Below, in pieces: positions 12,401 through 24,200 of a stretch of 64,000 bases of DNA (position 1 is the stretch's first letter; every line of letters starts with the position of its first letter). The translations under genes and the position numbers were made by a program. Below the pieces are notes generated by a model that was not told the DNA's origin, did no database searches, and saw only the letters and a program-made list of their open reading frames with translations. Source of the DNA: Drosophila pseudoobscura (taxonomy: Eukaryota > Arthropoda > Insecta > Diptera > Drosophilidae); contig NC_046683.1 of assembly GCF_009870125.1 (NCBI RefSeq), forward strand, positions 3,844,001-3,908,000. The letters run 5' to 3'.

Positions 12401-15400
12401 CGCCGATGCTGCCAAAAAATAAAATACAAGAAAAAAGGGAGAGAGAAAAAAACGAAAGCTGAACAAAACAAAAACAGGCACAAACTCGCCCATTACGATT
12501 CGCCAACAAAATGCGCGTAAATTCATCCGATAAAATGGTGTGGCAGGAATGCGATGAATGCGACGTCCTTCGGCTCCATTGATAAGTTAACAATGCGTTC
12601 TACTTAGCGGCATACTCTCGGATTCCGGAGAGCCGCACCTCTGAGAGGCACTTGAGAGGCCCAGTCAGGCAGAAGCTTAAATGGAAATTCAACCATAACT
12701 AAGTTACCGCTCTGGATGCTTTTCTAAAGGCTAAGAATAGAGACACCCTCTTGAAGAGGGTTTGACACTGCGGGAAATCATATTTAGATGCGCATCTGAA
12801 CATTGAACATTAGTTTGAAACGATTTCAACACTCTGAAATCAATTTGCCGATCAAAAACCGGACAGAACAGAGTACAGAGTGTAGTTCCCACGAACCCCC
12901 CAAGAAAATACTCTTCTGAATTTGTACTTTTTTTATAGTTTATTCAATTTTTCTTCATTCTTTGCAGGTAGGATAGGTTTCGGTTCTCAATTCGATTGTA
13001 AAATGTAGAGCGTATTTCGATTTAGTTTAGGATTTGCTGCCGCTTTGTCCGCTAATTCCAAAATATACATAATATATGGCGAATACATTCCATTGAGATC
13101 TAGAGCTCAACTCATTCAGCGCAGGGGACGAGAGGACGTACATATGTATTTATACGTAACCGCCTGGCTAGATCAAATAGGAAACTTCTGACCAACTATT
13201 CTCCCATGTCTCGACCAAAACATAACCCAACACAGTAGGCAGGCCGATGGGGCTGGGGCTGCTGTCCCCTCTATGCTTTCTCCTGCAACTTTAAGCATCA
13301 AAGTTAGGTTGGGACTTAAAAGTTGGTTCCGGTTCCCCCTTTAGGACCAGACCGCAATCATCTTTGGTTGACTTTGATGCGCATATTCCGAGCCAGAAGA
13401 AGAGAAGTCACTTTGGTACGAATACGAATACATGTGTATATATATATGTATGTATGTGAACAGAAATACGACTATGTGTGTGTGTTTGTGTGTGTGTATC
13501 TTAAAATATATTGCCTCTCCTCAGCTGAAGGATTTTTTCGTTGCGATGCCTTTGTAGCGCATTCCACTGTCGACGTCGAATATGCAAACATTCGATTTCC
13601 ATTGAAAGCCATGGAGCCGTGAATGGGTCTGAAAATATGGGGGAATATCAGGGGATAAGACCAGAGACCAGCGAGTGGAAGAGAAAGGGAGAGTGGAAAT
13701 CTGTCTGAGTGGAGAAAAAAGCATTATTTTTATTGTATTTATTGAATTTTTCAAGCATCAAACGATGCCTGATGACTCAGCGTGAATGGCAGGAGCATCG
13801 TACAGCTGCTCCTTCGCGATTACAACGGCAAACTAATGCCCATTGGAGACCCATTGGAGGCACTTCAGACATCACTCCCCCTGGTCCCATTCGCCATCAA
13901 TTTGTGTAAATTTGAACTGTCACTTTGAAGGCGTTAATTGGATTCAGTGGCGCACTCCCTTCAGGCAGCAGGCAGCAGGCAGAGGGCACCCGGCTTCCAG
14001 CTTTGGGGGTAGTCCTGGGGCAAAAAAAGAGACACGAAAGATGTAAGCGCTGGGTAAATGTAAATATTTGGTGACTACGCCCCTGATCGAACTCGAACTT
14101 AATCGAATAAAGTCAGGATAAGAGCCAGGCCATAGGACGGAGACGAGGACGGGAACGGGAACGGCAAGGGGGATGCGCCATTAAGAGCACCCGGAGAGGG
14201 CCAGGACATCTCCCAGCCAAGGATAACCCTTGGCTCACAAAGATCTGAATGGGCCAGTGGCTTGATCTTTGCCTCTAGTGCGCGTTGATTACTTAATGGA
14301 ACAGAATATTGTGGATTCCTGATCATCGGAAGGTGCATCGCTCAGAGGCGACCCTTTAGCTCTTGAGGCTGGGCTTATATTGGTTATAGCTATGCTATCT
14401 TGAGCATCATAAGCCTTAGTTAGTTATAGAAGTTTAAAAAGCATTCCCCTTGTTGAAAGCTGTGAAGGGAGCTCTTTTAAATATCGTCGTTGGTCCTCTT
14501 TTGAGGCTACTCCCCACAGTATTCAGAGGTCGACTCCCGACCCGACTTGGTTTCGTTGTCATTCTGGTTTTCTGCGACAAACAAAATTTGGGCCTTGGAT
14601 TTTGTGGCTTAGATTAGAGCCACCGTTGGCTGTGGCGCCACTTTTGGTTGCCGCTCGTTGAAAGTGGGGGGGACATGACTTATGAGTGGAAGCACTCGGA
14701 GGCTGGTAAATTAGGTCGCCAAGTGGCGGGGGTGTGGGGGAAAAGCCCCACTTGACTTACAGGTTGAATATTCTAGGAGGAAGTCCGCATTCAAAACAAG
14801 GAAGAGGATGGCACAAATGCGCAAAGGGAGGATTCCGTTTTCTGCCTTAAATGGTTGGGACTCCCAGCAGCAATCGTCAGGCAGGTCAAGTATCCAGGCT
14901 AAAATCGATTGTCCCAATGGAAAGAGTACAGAAAGAATCCTCCTCTGAAACAATCGCGCAAACAGCAAATAGCCAAGTCCATGTATAGATCAAGTCCTCG
15001 TCCGAAATAGCCGCGATTTTAAAGCCCTCGTTCCGAGTTAATGGGTTCTCCAGGCAAAATGTCGCTGAAAGATCACAAAATTTAGTCTAAAATTGTTGAA
15101 TAAAATTACTTTTTCAACCCACTCCCGGCAGTTGGCGAGGCTCTGTGTGCATAGAAATGTTTTTCGCTATCCGTCCGGAATGTGAGGCCATGCAAATGAG
15201 CCGGAGATGAGCTACGGAATCATGGGTTTCCCCCAGCCCCGTACACCCGTACACCAGTCCCAAACAAGAGCCCTCGGTTATTGCGATAAAATAAACATAT
15301 AAATAAATAATCTTGGGCCAGGCGATTGCATTTGTGCGGCTGACCACAACAATTAGGCAAATACGGCCCCATTTCGCTGGCTCTGTGGTCTGAGGTCGGG

Positions 15401-18400
15401 GTGGTCTGGGGGGTTCGGGGGGTCTGGGTAGTGCGGTGTGTCGACAAGACCAAAGTCGGTGCGATTAACATTTATGCAACATTTGGCAAGGCCATTCTAT
15501 GGCGTGGAGCGTGGTGTGAGTGTGTGTGCTTGTGGAGGGTAAAGCCTTATAGGGCGAGATCCTGTTGGGAAAGGTCATCTCAAGTTGCTTTGAATTGGGT
15601 AAAGGTAGCCAAAGTGTGGGGCACGCTCTGATAGATTGAATAGATAAGGTTAATGAGGGAACAGTGGGGTTAGGCAAGGTTGTTGCAGATTACGTCGGAT
15701 ACGGAAGGGTGCGATTAGTAAAAGTGGGTAGCACTTGTTTGTACCACTTTTAATATCAAGCGACCCACAAATAAAGATTTGAATTTACTACTAGAAGCAA
15801 GAAGAGGTTCTAGAAGAGGTACCTTAAGAAGATCTTAAGGTAAGACTGGAAAAGTGAAGGTTATCTACTCGTGAAGGTTATAATCGTATCAAATATATAA
15901 CCACTTGTTATATTTCATTAAGAACTAAAGCTTTAAAATTGAGTTTTGAATCGTAGCATAGTGCAAATACAATTCGCGGATTCCACGTTCACGTGTGACT
16001 GGCAAACAGCTGATTTTCTGGATTTCTGCAGTACAATTTACCACTCTAAATCGGTTGTATTTGTTCCTATAATATAGGACTACTTGAATTGATTGTGGGA
16101 AAGCGTCACTGTTGGTGACATTCACAATGAACCTTAATGAAATTCATCCGTTCACTTATGGGGTATTTGTCTAGTGAAACTCAAGTAGAAGTGGATTCAT
16201 TTAGATGCAGTTTAAAGATAGGCAACGCTTAAGTTAGGATCAGATGAAGCAAAGCAGAGAGAGAGAGATCTATTATCCATTCTGTTTTATTCAATTTTGA
16301 TCAATACAGTACGAGGGCTGTTCCTCATTGATAGCAGACTCTCTCGTAATTTGAAGAGAAACAAACATTTACAAACATTCTTATTCCTTTCTATTTATTA
16401 TACAACATCTGAACTTCTCCTCCGTTTCGTTTCGTTTCGTTCCAGTTTCACCCGAATCGATCGTCATACCGATCGTCTCGTGCATCTTCGGCTTCCCCAT
16501 ACTGGCCCTGATCGTCATCTGTTGCCTGCGGCGGCGGGCAAAGCTGGCCCGGGAGCGGGACAGGCGGCGCAACTACGACATGCAGGACCATGCCGTCAGC
16601 CTGGTCAGATTTAGTCCAATTCATAGGCTTAGTGAGTGTTGAGTGTTGTGCAATGTGTGTCGAACGTTTTTCTCTTTTACTTTCTTTTCCTATGCTTTCA
16701 CCCTCTCCACATTCCTCCTTCCGTTTCCTGTTTGCTTGCAGGCGATGGTCACAGATCAAAAGATTACCTACCTTGCTACGTAGGTAGAATGCTCGTAGAA
16801 TGCATCCCCATCTCTCCATTCATTCGCACTCTGCACCCCTTTTGCACTCTCTGTTTCTCTGTCTCTCTGTTTCCATCCTTGTTCTTGCCTTTTTCTGTAC
16901 TGAGTTATCCTTTCCTCCTCTTGATGTATGCCATGCAGTAGTGATTATAGTACTCCCTCCCCCTGGTGGCCACGTTGTCATCCCCGGCATAACTCGGCCT
17001 TTGTTTTATCCCCCAAAATGGGATTTTAAATTGACAAAGAGATAACAAAAGCACCTGACGCATCAGCATCAACATTACCCTCATCATCATCATCATCATC
17101 ATCGTTGTTGTTGGTCTTTTCGGTACCGCCACGCCCGCATAGCCGAAAAAAAGAGAAATATAAGAAAATCTATACCGGCAGCACTATGCAACACAATTCA
17201 TATCTCCTTTTGGTTTATAATTTTACAAGGAAGGAAACGCTCTTTGAATCAACAATAACCAGCGGAGTCGGCAAATCCTTTTTCCATATATTGATCTACC
17301 AGATCTTAGATGAAAAAATATCATCAATTAAACCAAATTATTGCCACTTAAAGTTGTATTTCAATGTGGAATACGGAACCACGGAAATTGTATTCCTGAA
17401 TGGAAGAAAAGCCGAAGAGCCCTGGCACTGTTGCGTAGTGTAGCCAGGAAATGGCAGAAACATTGCCTTTAGGCGTCTTTGTCGTCGGCAAATGAACCTC
17501 TCGACGGCACTCAGAAATCGAATTGCCATTCTCAATGGATATGTTGCACGGCCCAGTGGGTTATCAATTACGAATGCCTCCCAAGAGCTTCGAGCTTGAC
17601 TTTAGCGGGCAGGAGAGCCGAGTTGAGGCGAGCTGAGCCGAGCTGAGCCCATGGACAGTGGCTAGCAGGGAGTCCGGAGTCCGTGTCACTGTCCGTGTCC
17701 CGCAGGCATTCGGTTGCACAGCCACAGCCACCTTCATTGGTAGGCAGTGCGGCAGGCGAGAGACGGCAAAGAAAGCTGAAAGAAAACTGTGGCAGGGTGG
17801 CGACAGTTGCCAGCCACTCAATAAAACATGCTCCACACCAACAGTGTATGTGTGTAGGTGCGTGTGCTTGTGTGAGAGCTGCTTTACATGTGTCAGGCAC
17901 AGGACACAGAGCAGCAGCAGCAGCAGGAGCAGCTGGCATGCGCTGCCTGCATTTGCATTGCATACCTTTGGGCGCTCGCCTGCCCTCGTTTGCATATAAC
18001 AAAAACAAATGAAAGGCAGCCCGGCAGAAGCTCAGCAAACAAACAAAAGCAAGAAAAAGCCTCAGCCTCATAATTGACTATACCCATCTGTTACCCTGTA
18101 CACTCAGAAGCGTTTAAATGCTTAAAAGTATAGGATAACGGATAAACGATTGCGCCCAGTGAAAAGGAACAAAAGCGAAAGGATAATAATAAATAGACCC
18201 CCTCAATGGGAGAATAAATGTACACAAGTGTACATGCAGATACACAGATGTCCCATGGGTATTACTTGTATATTTATACCTACTAAAACAGATAATACGA
18301 ATAAATACATACAAATGTACTTACACTGGGAGTAGCCGGAACGATTGCGAAATGCCACAGCCGCTTGACATGTCTTCAATTTGTACATGGAAGTGTGTAA

Positions 18401-19238
18401 GACAAGAGTCTTCCTTCGAATGTGGTGCCAGAGTATGGCTGGTTTATGGTGTGGTTTTCACTTGCCTGTTCCGTTACACATTCTTATAGATATAACGACC
18501 GTCTTATCCTAAACGAGCACCGGGTATTCAAAAAAGCAACAAAATGTGTGAATAAGGCAGCTCCCCCTCGCTCTCTCTCCCACTCTGTTGCCTTTTTAGC
18601 ATAGCAACATGCCCTGATGACAGCCGGACGGACAGGGCCGGGCCGGGCCGGGCTGGGCTGCCACCTGCCAACTGGCGACTGGCGACTGCCACATTCATAT
18701 GCCCGCCATGTGTAACCCTCTCCACAGCACTGTGCGACGACGGGGCATGGGGATTTCATTGCTTTATGCACGCACGCACACGCAGCAACATTTTTTATAA
18801 CTGTAAATTTCATATTCAGTGCGCAAGAGAGGGCGGATGGAGAGGGGCCAAAGCAGGGAGGGAGAGAATGGAAATGCCACTTCAGGTCTCATAGAGGAGC
18901 TGCCTCGCCCTCGTCCTCGCCCTAGCCCTCGCCTCCTCACATGACCATGATGATGATGATGATAACGATGATGATAATGATGATGATGCGGGTGATGTGG
19001 ATGACAGCCACAGCAGCGGCAACAGCCACAAACTACACTTGTTTTCGGTTGTTTTGCTCCTTGGCCCCAAAACAGCACACAAACACACCTCCCCAACCTC
19101 CACACCCACACACACACACACACACACACATACACATCGTACCTATATACATACACACTCGTATATCTTGTTTGCATACATTTTCGCAAAACAATTACGT
19201 AGCACCGCAGAAGCCAACCCCAAAATTCCTAACTCCCC

Positions 19239-19275
<37 letters not shown>

Positions 19276-20594
19276 CTACACCCATACACACCCACACCCA
19301 CAACTGAATCCTGTGTTTACATTAGGCGACCAAGAATCCAAACTGTGCGGTCGAAGGAATTGAATCGGAAATACCTCCTAACATCGGAAATGGAAAACGA
19401 ATCTCACAGATACATACATATGTACGTCCGAATACGAGTCCGAGTATACAATATGCAAAACATAAATAAGGGGAGAGATAGAGTCGAAATCTGAATAACT
19501 GTTCACTAAAGAAATGCTAATACTTCTTCTGGTAAACAGACCAAATAAAATAAAAACTCCAAGCTCTAGCCATTTTTGGCCATTCAAATACCAATACTGA
19601 ATGTCTTATTACCATTTAAATGCAAAAACAATATTAGATTTGTTTCAGAATAAAGAAAGATTTACATAAGACAAACGCACAAGAAAAGGGTATGGTATGG
19701 GCATATTCTCCCATCAATAAATAAATATAAATACCTACTGAATCAATTCGAAAGATCTTCGCGAGTACCTTTGTATATAGGAATTATGTCAAAAAATGTT
19801 ACATTGATGGCTATACATACATAGTGGCTATCCATTGCCGTTCCTGATGGAAATCTTTCCTGATTAAAGTTGGTGGAGCGCAGACGAAGGCTCATTTCAA
19901 TCGCATTCTGAATATATAAGTTTTGGAGCTTCAGAAAACCCTTGTTTGTGACCATACAACACCATACCATGGCATAGAAATCAAGGACTCCTTTTGGGTC
20001 TGATGTATCTAGTGTAAACTCCATAAACATACCCATTACAACGGCGAATAAATCAAATTAGAGGCCAATAAATCAACTCCTACCCCACTGTGCGCACACC
20101 CATCGCGTGGCACTTGCACATCTTTCACTTCTTGACACCCCACACACCACAACCCCCTGGCCCAAAACCCCAGACAACACCCGAGTCCGGGTCGGAGCCT
20201 GGCGCCCAGCCGTCTCCCATCTGGCATCTGCCACCTGCCCGTCGCACGTTTTCAATTTGTCGCCATCAATCTTTCTCACACCTGGCGCCTATCCCATCCC
20301 CCCCGCCCCACCCACTCACGAGCATTGTTTTACCCAGCCCTACCCGAAAAAAATCTCTCAATCCCTGAATTACTGATGACTCGAACTGATTTGATTGCGC
20401 CCTCAGATTACCGATCGTCGCGAGCTATCAGTCTACGTCCTGAACGAAGCCTAAGCCAGGGCTTCACCTCGCTGGAGCTGGATACCGTGCTGGAGGAGCG
20501 CTGCAGCGATGTGGAACAGACGCAGACCGAAGTCCTCAATCCCGAGTCGCCCATGGACACCACTTCCTACAAGATGTCCTTTTCCTCAAGCTAA
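9468..20594 (+). CDS. Single-pass membrane protein of unknown function, spliced
   Basis: Exons: 9468-10209, 16446-16631, optional 16742-16783, 20407-20594. All junctions are GT-AG and phase 1, giving 371 aa (385 with the cassette). An in-frame TGA at 9393 makes 9468 the first AUG; AUG 9513 (MTATAAETTEA) is an alternative. Residues 1-247 are Ser/Thr/Ala-rich with N-glycosylation sequons (NLT, NRT, NIS) and look extracellular despite no signal peptide. Exon 2 encodes a helix (about 253-275: IVIPIVSCIFGFPILALIVI) followed by the stop-transfer RRRAK and a charged tail (RERDRRRNYDMQDHAVSLVRFS). The last exon ends SYKMSFSSS then TAA. The family is unrecognised; a type III single-pass topology is inferred. 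The stop is followed by an in-frame extension, described separately. Confidence 0.75.
10210..16445 (+). other. Large intron 1 of the membrane-protein gene
   Basis: Starts GTGAGT and ends in a TTTCG-repeat pyrimidine tract followed by CAG. It contains a run of GACTCA/ACCCAG simple repeats (11157-11280), a (GT)n at about 13477-13499 and a strong G-quadruplex motif (15398-15428). No nested gene was supported. Confidence 0.6.
15398..15428 (+). other. Potential G-quadruplex
   Basis: Four G runs (4, 6, 6 and 3 G) are separated by loops of 6, 3 and 3 bases on the transcribed gene's sense strand, inside its first coding intron. Confidence 0.5.
16742..16783 (+). CDS. 42-nt cassette exon (14 codons)
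   Basis: A very strong 3' splice site (about 60 pyrimidine-rich bases ending tttgcttgcag) precedes GCGATGGTCACAG. Using the donor tag|gtagaa at 16784, the exon is 42 nt and in frame with both neighbours (adds SDGHRSKDYLPCYV). A second donor four bases earlier, tac|gtaggt at 16780, gives a 38-nt exon that shifts frame by one. It belongs to the single-pass membrane-protein gene and extends the cytoplasmic tail. Skipping is also in frame. Confidence 0.55.
   Translation, partial: AMVTDQKITYLAT
16784..20406 (+). other. Intron before the last coding exon
   Basis: Contains ATC/ATG trinucleotide runs (17083-17103, 18949-18988) and long (CA)n tracts (19107-19130, 19240-19275). A 112-codon AT-rich open frame at 17105-17443 has no coding signature. 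No gene supported. Confidence 0.5.
19107..19275. repeat. Two (CA)n microsatellites
   Basis: Near-perfect CA tracts at 19107-19130 and 19240-19275, in the last intron of the membrane-protein gene. Confidence 0.9.
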
Positions 20595-21110
20595 CAGTTA
20601 GCCACGAAGCAGAAGCAGCAGCAGCAACAGCCGCCGCCCACTGCGACGCTCCCAACAACGCTCGCACATCCCCAGTCCCAGTCCCAGTCCCATCCTCAGG
20701 CGCCGCCCCAGGCCAAGGATCTACCCGCCTCGACGTCGTCACAGCTGTTGGTGCCACCGCAGCTGCGGAAGACGGCCAGTGTGAGGGAGTCGCACGATTC
20801 AATGGCCCTGGCCAAACGGCGGAGTCGCCTCCAGGACCTGCGTGCCGCAAGCACCAGCAGCGGTGGTGGGGACGAGGCAGTCGTCGCCTTTAGCAAACGT
20901 GGCTCCAAGCGGTATCTTCGTCGCGGTGGCGCCACCGCCAGCGGCAGCAGCAGCAGCAGCGGCTCTCCACGCCGATCAGAGGCGGCCATGCGGAAGTCGC
21001 AGTCGCTGGACGCTGCCGAAAGTTACTCCCTGGCCAGCATCCAGTCCCCGCTGTGGGTGACCCTCACCAATGCCCGCACCATCGAGGAGCTGGCCCAACA
21101 GAAGCTTTAA
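20595..21110 (+). CDS. In-frame C-terminal extension after TAA (readthrough or alternative splicing)
   Basis: Directly after TAA 20592-20594 the same frame stays open for 171 codons to TAA at 21108-21110. Codons are strongly G/C-ending and the peptide is non-random: Gln/Pro-rich start, then LRKTASVRES, AKRRSRLQDLRA, AMRKSQSLDA, and the end SPLWVTLTNARTIEELAQQKL. The stop context is TAA CAG TTA, which fits the CAR-YYA motif that promotes readthrough. As an alternative, ctaacag|TTAGCC (exon start 20598) could be a 3' splice site. It is in frame only when preceded by the 38-nt form of the upstream micro-exon. Several RxxS-like phosphosites suggest a cytoplasmic regulatory tail; this is inference. 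Confidence 0.7.
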   Translation, partial: QLATKQKQQQQQPPPTATLPTTLAHPQSQSQSHPQAPPQAKDLPASTSSQLLVPPQLRKTASVRESHDSMALAKRRSRLQDLRAASTSSGGGDEAVVAFSKRGSKRYLRRGGATASGSSSSSGSPRRSEAAMRKSQSLDAAESYSLASIQSPLWVTLTNARTIEELAQQKL

Positions 21111-21285
21111 ACGGACCCATCCCCAGCCCCCAGCCCACCTAAGAGTCCCCGCCCTCCGGCTATAATACCACTTCCCATTAGCAACATCCACATAGACATC
21201 TTGTAAATGTTTAGAGAGAAATTCAATGTACGAGTAGTAGATGCATTAATTAAAACCAAATATTTCAATCATTAACTAAAACTAC

Positions 21286-21610
21286 AAAAATTTAATGCAA
21301 TTAAAGACCAACAACACATAGTCCAAGGAATAAAATTGAATTTGGAAACTAGATAATTGAATGTCAAGGAAAACATATACAGTATTGTTTTCAATGGGAG
21401 GGGGTATGAGGCAAAGAAGTCGTCTGGGGCCTTTGAGCCAAAAACCACAGGTTAAGCAACTTTTAATGTGATTAAAGACCAACAAGGCATCCAATTATAT
21501 TTGTCAGATTGATAGTTCAACTTCCAGGCAACGTACGGTGGGTCCTGGGCCTTGGAACTTATCAAAAGACAACACACACGCACTTAATGAGATTAAAGAA
21601 CAGAATTTTT
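21286..21610 (+). repeat. Diverged tandem repeats in the 3' flank
   Basis: The block TTAATGnnATTAAAGAnCA recurs at about 21292, 21463 and 21584. The last two copies also share the preceding gtc(t)ggggccttgga-like segment, giving a unit near 118 bp. Confidence 0.5.
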
Positions 21611-22423
21611 GAGCTCTTAAGTGTGGAGCTGGTGGTCGGATAAGCCAGGATTTTAGCCTTTTGAAAGGTAAGCTAATTTCATAATAAATTTGAATCAAAT
21701 TAATTCAACTGGATATTGTAAGTATACCACTGACACACCTCTGCTAAAAGTATTCACATTCCCAACATGAATGCTTCTATTGGAAGAGCTGCCAAATCCT
21801 TTATGGCTTCCTTTTATTGATTTCTCTGTGGTCCTGGATGGAAAGCAATTGTAGGTATGTATATGAACCGATATTCGTGGTTTATTTGCCATTACGGGCT
21901 TGGGGGATTGGGGATTACTCTTAACCTCAATTGAAATGATTCTTATGTTTTACTAGTAAGTGAATCGTTTCACCAGAAGTATTTAAGCCCTCGTTGTATT
22001 CTAGCTATTTCCGCATATATAAAAGTAACTCTTATATTTATTATGATTATATATGTATGTATGTTATTATATATCCTTTTAGATTTTGATTTATACTTAG
22101 ATTACTGTTCACTTTGATCACCATAGGCAATCGCACTTACTTACTTCCTAGGATCTTCATATAATGAGCTAAATACCACATCAACGTCCGAACTTAAACA
22201 AAATTAAGTCATATAAATATGAAATATATTGATTTTAAAGCTACGGTAAGCTCGCTAAGTTTTTTCTGAAAGCCTTATTCACAATTCAACAATTTCATTG
22301 AAGGTCATCAGTCCCCATTGAGGCTATGTAATTCGACAACTTGTCAATTCAATTGGTGGCGAAAATGATTCCCTGGAGGGGGAGGTGAAGGACCTGAACA
22401 AAAGGCGACACAGCATCGGCGTA

Positions 22424-22849
22424 ATGGATATGGTCCGCAGCAGGATGGCCAAACGAGAGGGCGACGAGCTACGGCGGAATCACCCACGGAGGAGGGACCG
22501 ACGGCGATCGGTCTGGAGAGGCAGAGAAAACAGCGTGGGACGCAAGGAAGAGGGCCATGGCAGTGGCCGGCCAGTGCACCGGAAGACCAGATGCAAGAGG
22601 AATGCTTACCTGGTCAAAGTCGACGGGTTAAAAAAGAGTACAGGAGGAAAGACGATGTCGGTAATGTTTGCACATAAATTACAGGGAAGTAAGTTCCAGC
22701 AGCTGACGCGATGCACCCGATGCAGCTCTGCAGTTTTAAGTAGATCGCGAAAGCTCCCCTACACTATATCGATACGAGCTGAGCGCTGCGACCCCTATTG
22801 GTCCGATCCAGCAAACACTCAAACGAGTGATGCTGCCAGAGGGCGCTAG
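22424..22849 (+). other. Unrecognised Arg/Lys-rich ORF (141 aa), possible gene or remnant
   Basis: Open frame from ATG 22424 (the frame is open from about 22320). The first 70 codons are GC3-rich, unlike the AT-rich surroundings, and encode a very basic peptide (RSRMAKREGDELRRNHPRRR). No conserved domain or splice structure is evident. It lies between the membrane-protein gene and the lectin pair. It could be a small basic protein gene, a decayed exon or chance. Confidence 0.28.
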
Positions 22850-23057
22850 TGTGCGCCCGGTTCAAGGGAGCGCAGGCGCCAACTGATTTAAAGAGGGAGA
22901 ATCCCCAGGGCAAACTTTTAACATATATAGAGATATCAACTGCACTGATCTTTGGCCAATCCAGTTTAAAGTTCCTTATTATGAAATATGTTCCATTTCA
23001 AAAACCTAACTGATACTCTCAATACTGATATGACAGCGATAGGCCGATAAGAACCCA

Positions 23058-23100
23058 TATATAAGTACATACAAACCAAACTAAATTTATACAATCATTC
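23058..23100 (+). promoter_or_regulatory. Core promoter of lectin gene 1
   Basis: TATATAAG at about 23058-23065 followed by an exact TCATTC initiator (TCAKTY) at 23095-23100. The start codon is at 23162, giving a 5' UTR of about 65 bases. Confidence 0.5.
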
Positions 23101-23161
23101 TCGAATCATTTCGTTTTTATATTTAGTCCAGTGTGGTTGTTCATTTGACATACTTTACATA

Positions 23162-23906
23162 ATGTCTAAGTCAGCTTTCGTCTTGTATATTTTGATTGCT
23201 GTGCATCTGCAAGAATCCTTGACATTTAATGCGGTGAGTAAAAATTTTGGATCATATGGAATACTACCTGTATATCGTGTCATTCTTCTAATTGCAGACT
23301 GTGTCGACTCAGAGCACTGAAGGACAATGCGGTGGATATTGCTTTAATGCTCTGAAGCCGATGCTGGACCACATCGCTGCCAATCAGCAGCGATGGAGTA
23401 CCTGCGACGCCACCCTGCTGGAAAGCACAGCCAGACAGGACAGGATGGAGAGCCAGCTGGCTGCCCTGAAGGATAAATTGTCCTCAATCGAAGCAGGGAA
23501 GGAGGTGCCGAAAGTAAATAAACTGGAAAACTTCGTTCAGATCGGTTCGCGCTTCTTTTACATCGAGGAGCTTCGCGAAGTCAATTGGTTCTCCGGAACG
23601 AATATATGCCGTCAGATGGGTGGGTTTCTGGCTAGTCCGAGAAACGAGGAAGAGCTGATTGCCATTAAAGAAAAGCTAAGAAAAGGCCGCCAGTATTGGC
23701 TGGGAATTTCCGACTTGGCCAAAGAGGGCACCTTTGTGTCGCAGGCCACGGGAGACTTGGCTCCTTTGCAAAAGTGGAGTCCTTCCCAACCGGACAATCA
23801 TGGAAATAATGAACATTGTGTACATCTTCAATACGAAAATTTCTGGATGAATGACTTACCATGTACTTATAAGAACTATTTCCTTTGCGAGGCAGGTGAT
23901 GGATAA
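23162..23906 (+). CDS. Secreted C-type lectin 1
   Basis: Exons 23162-23233 and 23298-23906 with a 64-nt phase-0 intron (GTGAGT...TTGCAG); 226 aa. Residues 1-21 are a signal peptide (KSAFVLYILIAVHLQ core). A neck of amphipathic, heptad-like sequence (about 45-90) has Cys residues that could cross-link oligomers. The CTLD begins near FVQIGSRFFYIEE. It keeps NICRQMGG, YWLGISDLAKEG, QPDNHGNNEHC, FWMNDLPC and YFLCE, that is, the four canonical cysteines. QPD takes the place of EPN, a galactose-type ligand motif in other C-type lectins. Drosophila relatives include lectin-24/Acp29AB-type secreted lectins, some of them seminal or immune; the function here is inferred only as carbohydrate binding. 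It forms a tandem pair with the next gene. Confidence 0.85.
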
Positions 23907-24103
23907 TAGTATTTTCTGTCCAAGAAGAAAGCATGCTCCCCAAGACCACATCTTACTAATTAAATACGACTAGTGGAAAACATTTGAAGAATAATTTTTC
24001 TCTGAGTGCAATTGCGTTTTAAGTTATCTAATATAACATAGCCCGGGTGTAGCCCGGAAAACTTTCAATCGCTGATAGTGCCGGACAGCGAAAATCGGCA
24101 GCC

Positions 24104-24149
24104 TATAAAAGGTATGGCATGAGTTCAGCAATTGCCATTGAAATCAGTT
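24104..24149 (+). promoter_or_regulatory. Core promoter of lectin gene 2
   Basis: TATAAAA at 24104-24110 in gcctataaaaggtatgg. Initiator-like TCAGCA (24124) and TCAGTT (24144) flank the expected start. Confidence 0.55.
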
Positions 24150-24200
24150 TGTTTCCGATCTTATGCCGTGTGCTGTTGCACAGTTGAAATAATTTCAAGA

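Noticed and set aside
17105-17443. 112-codon ORF in the intron
   Set aside because: AT-rich wobble positions, no ATG near its start, no recognisable motif; likely chance.
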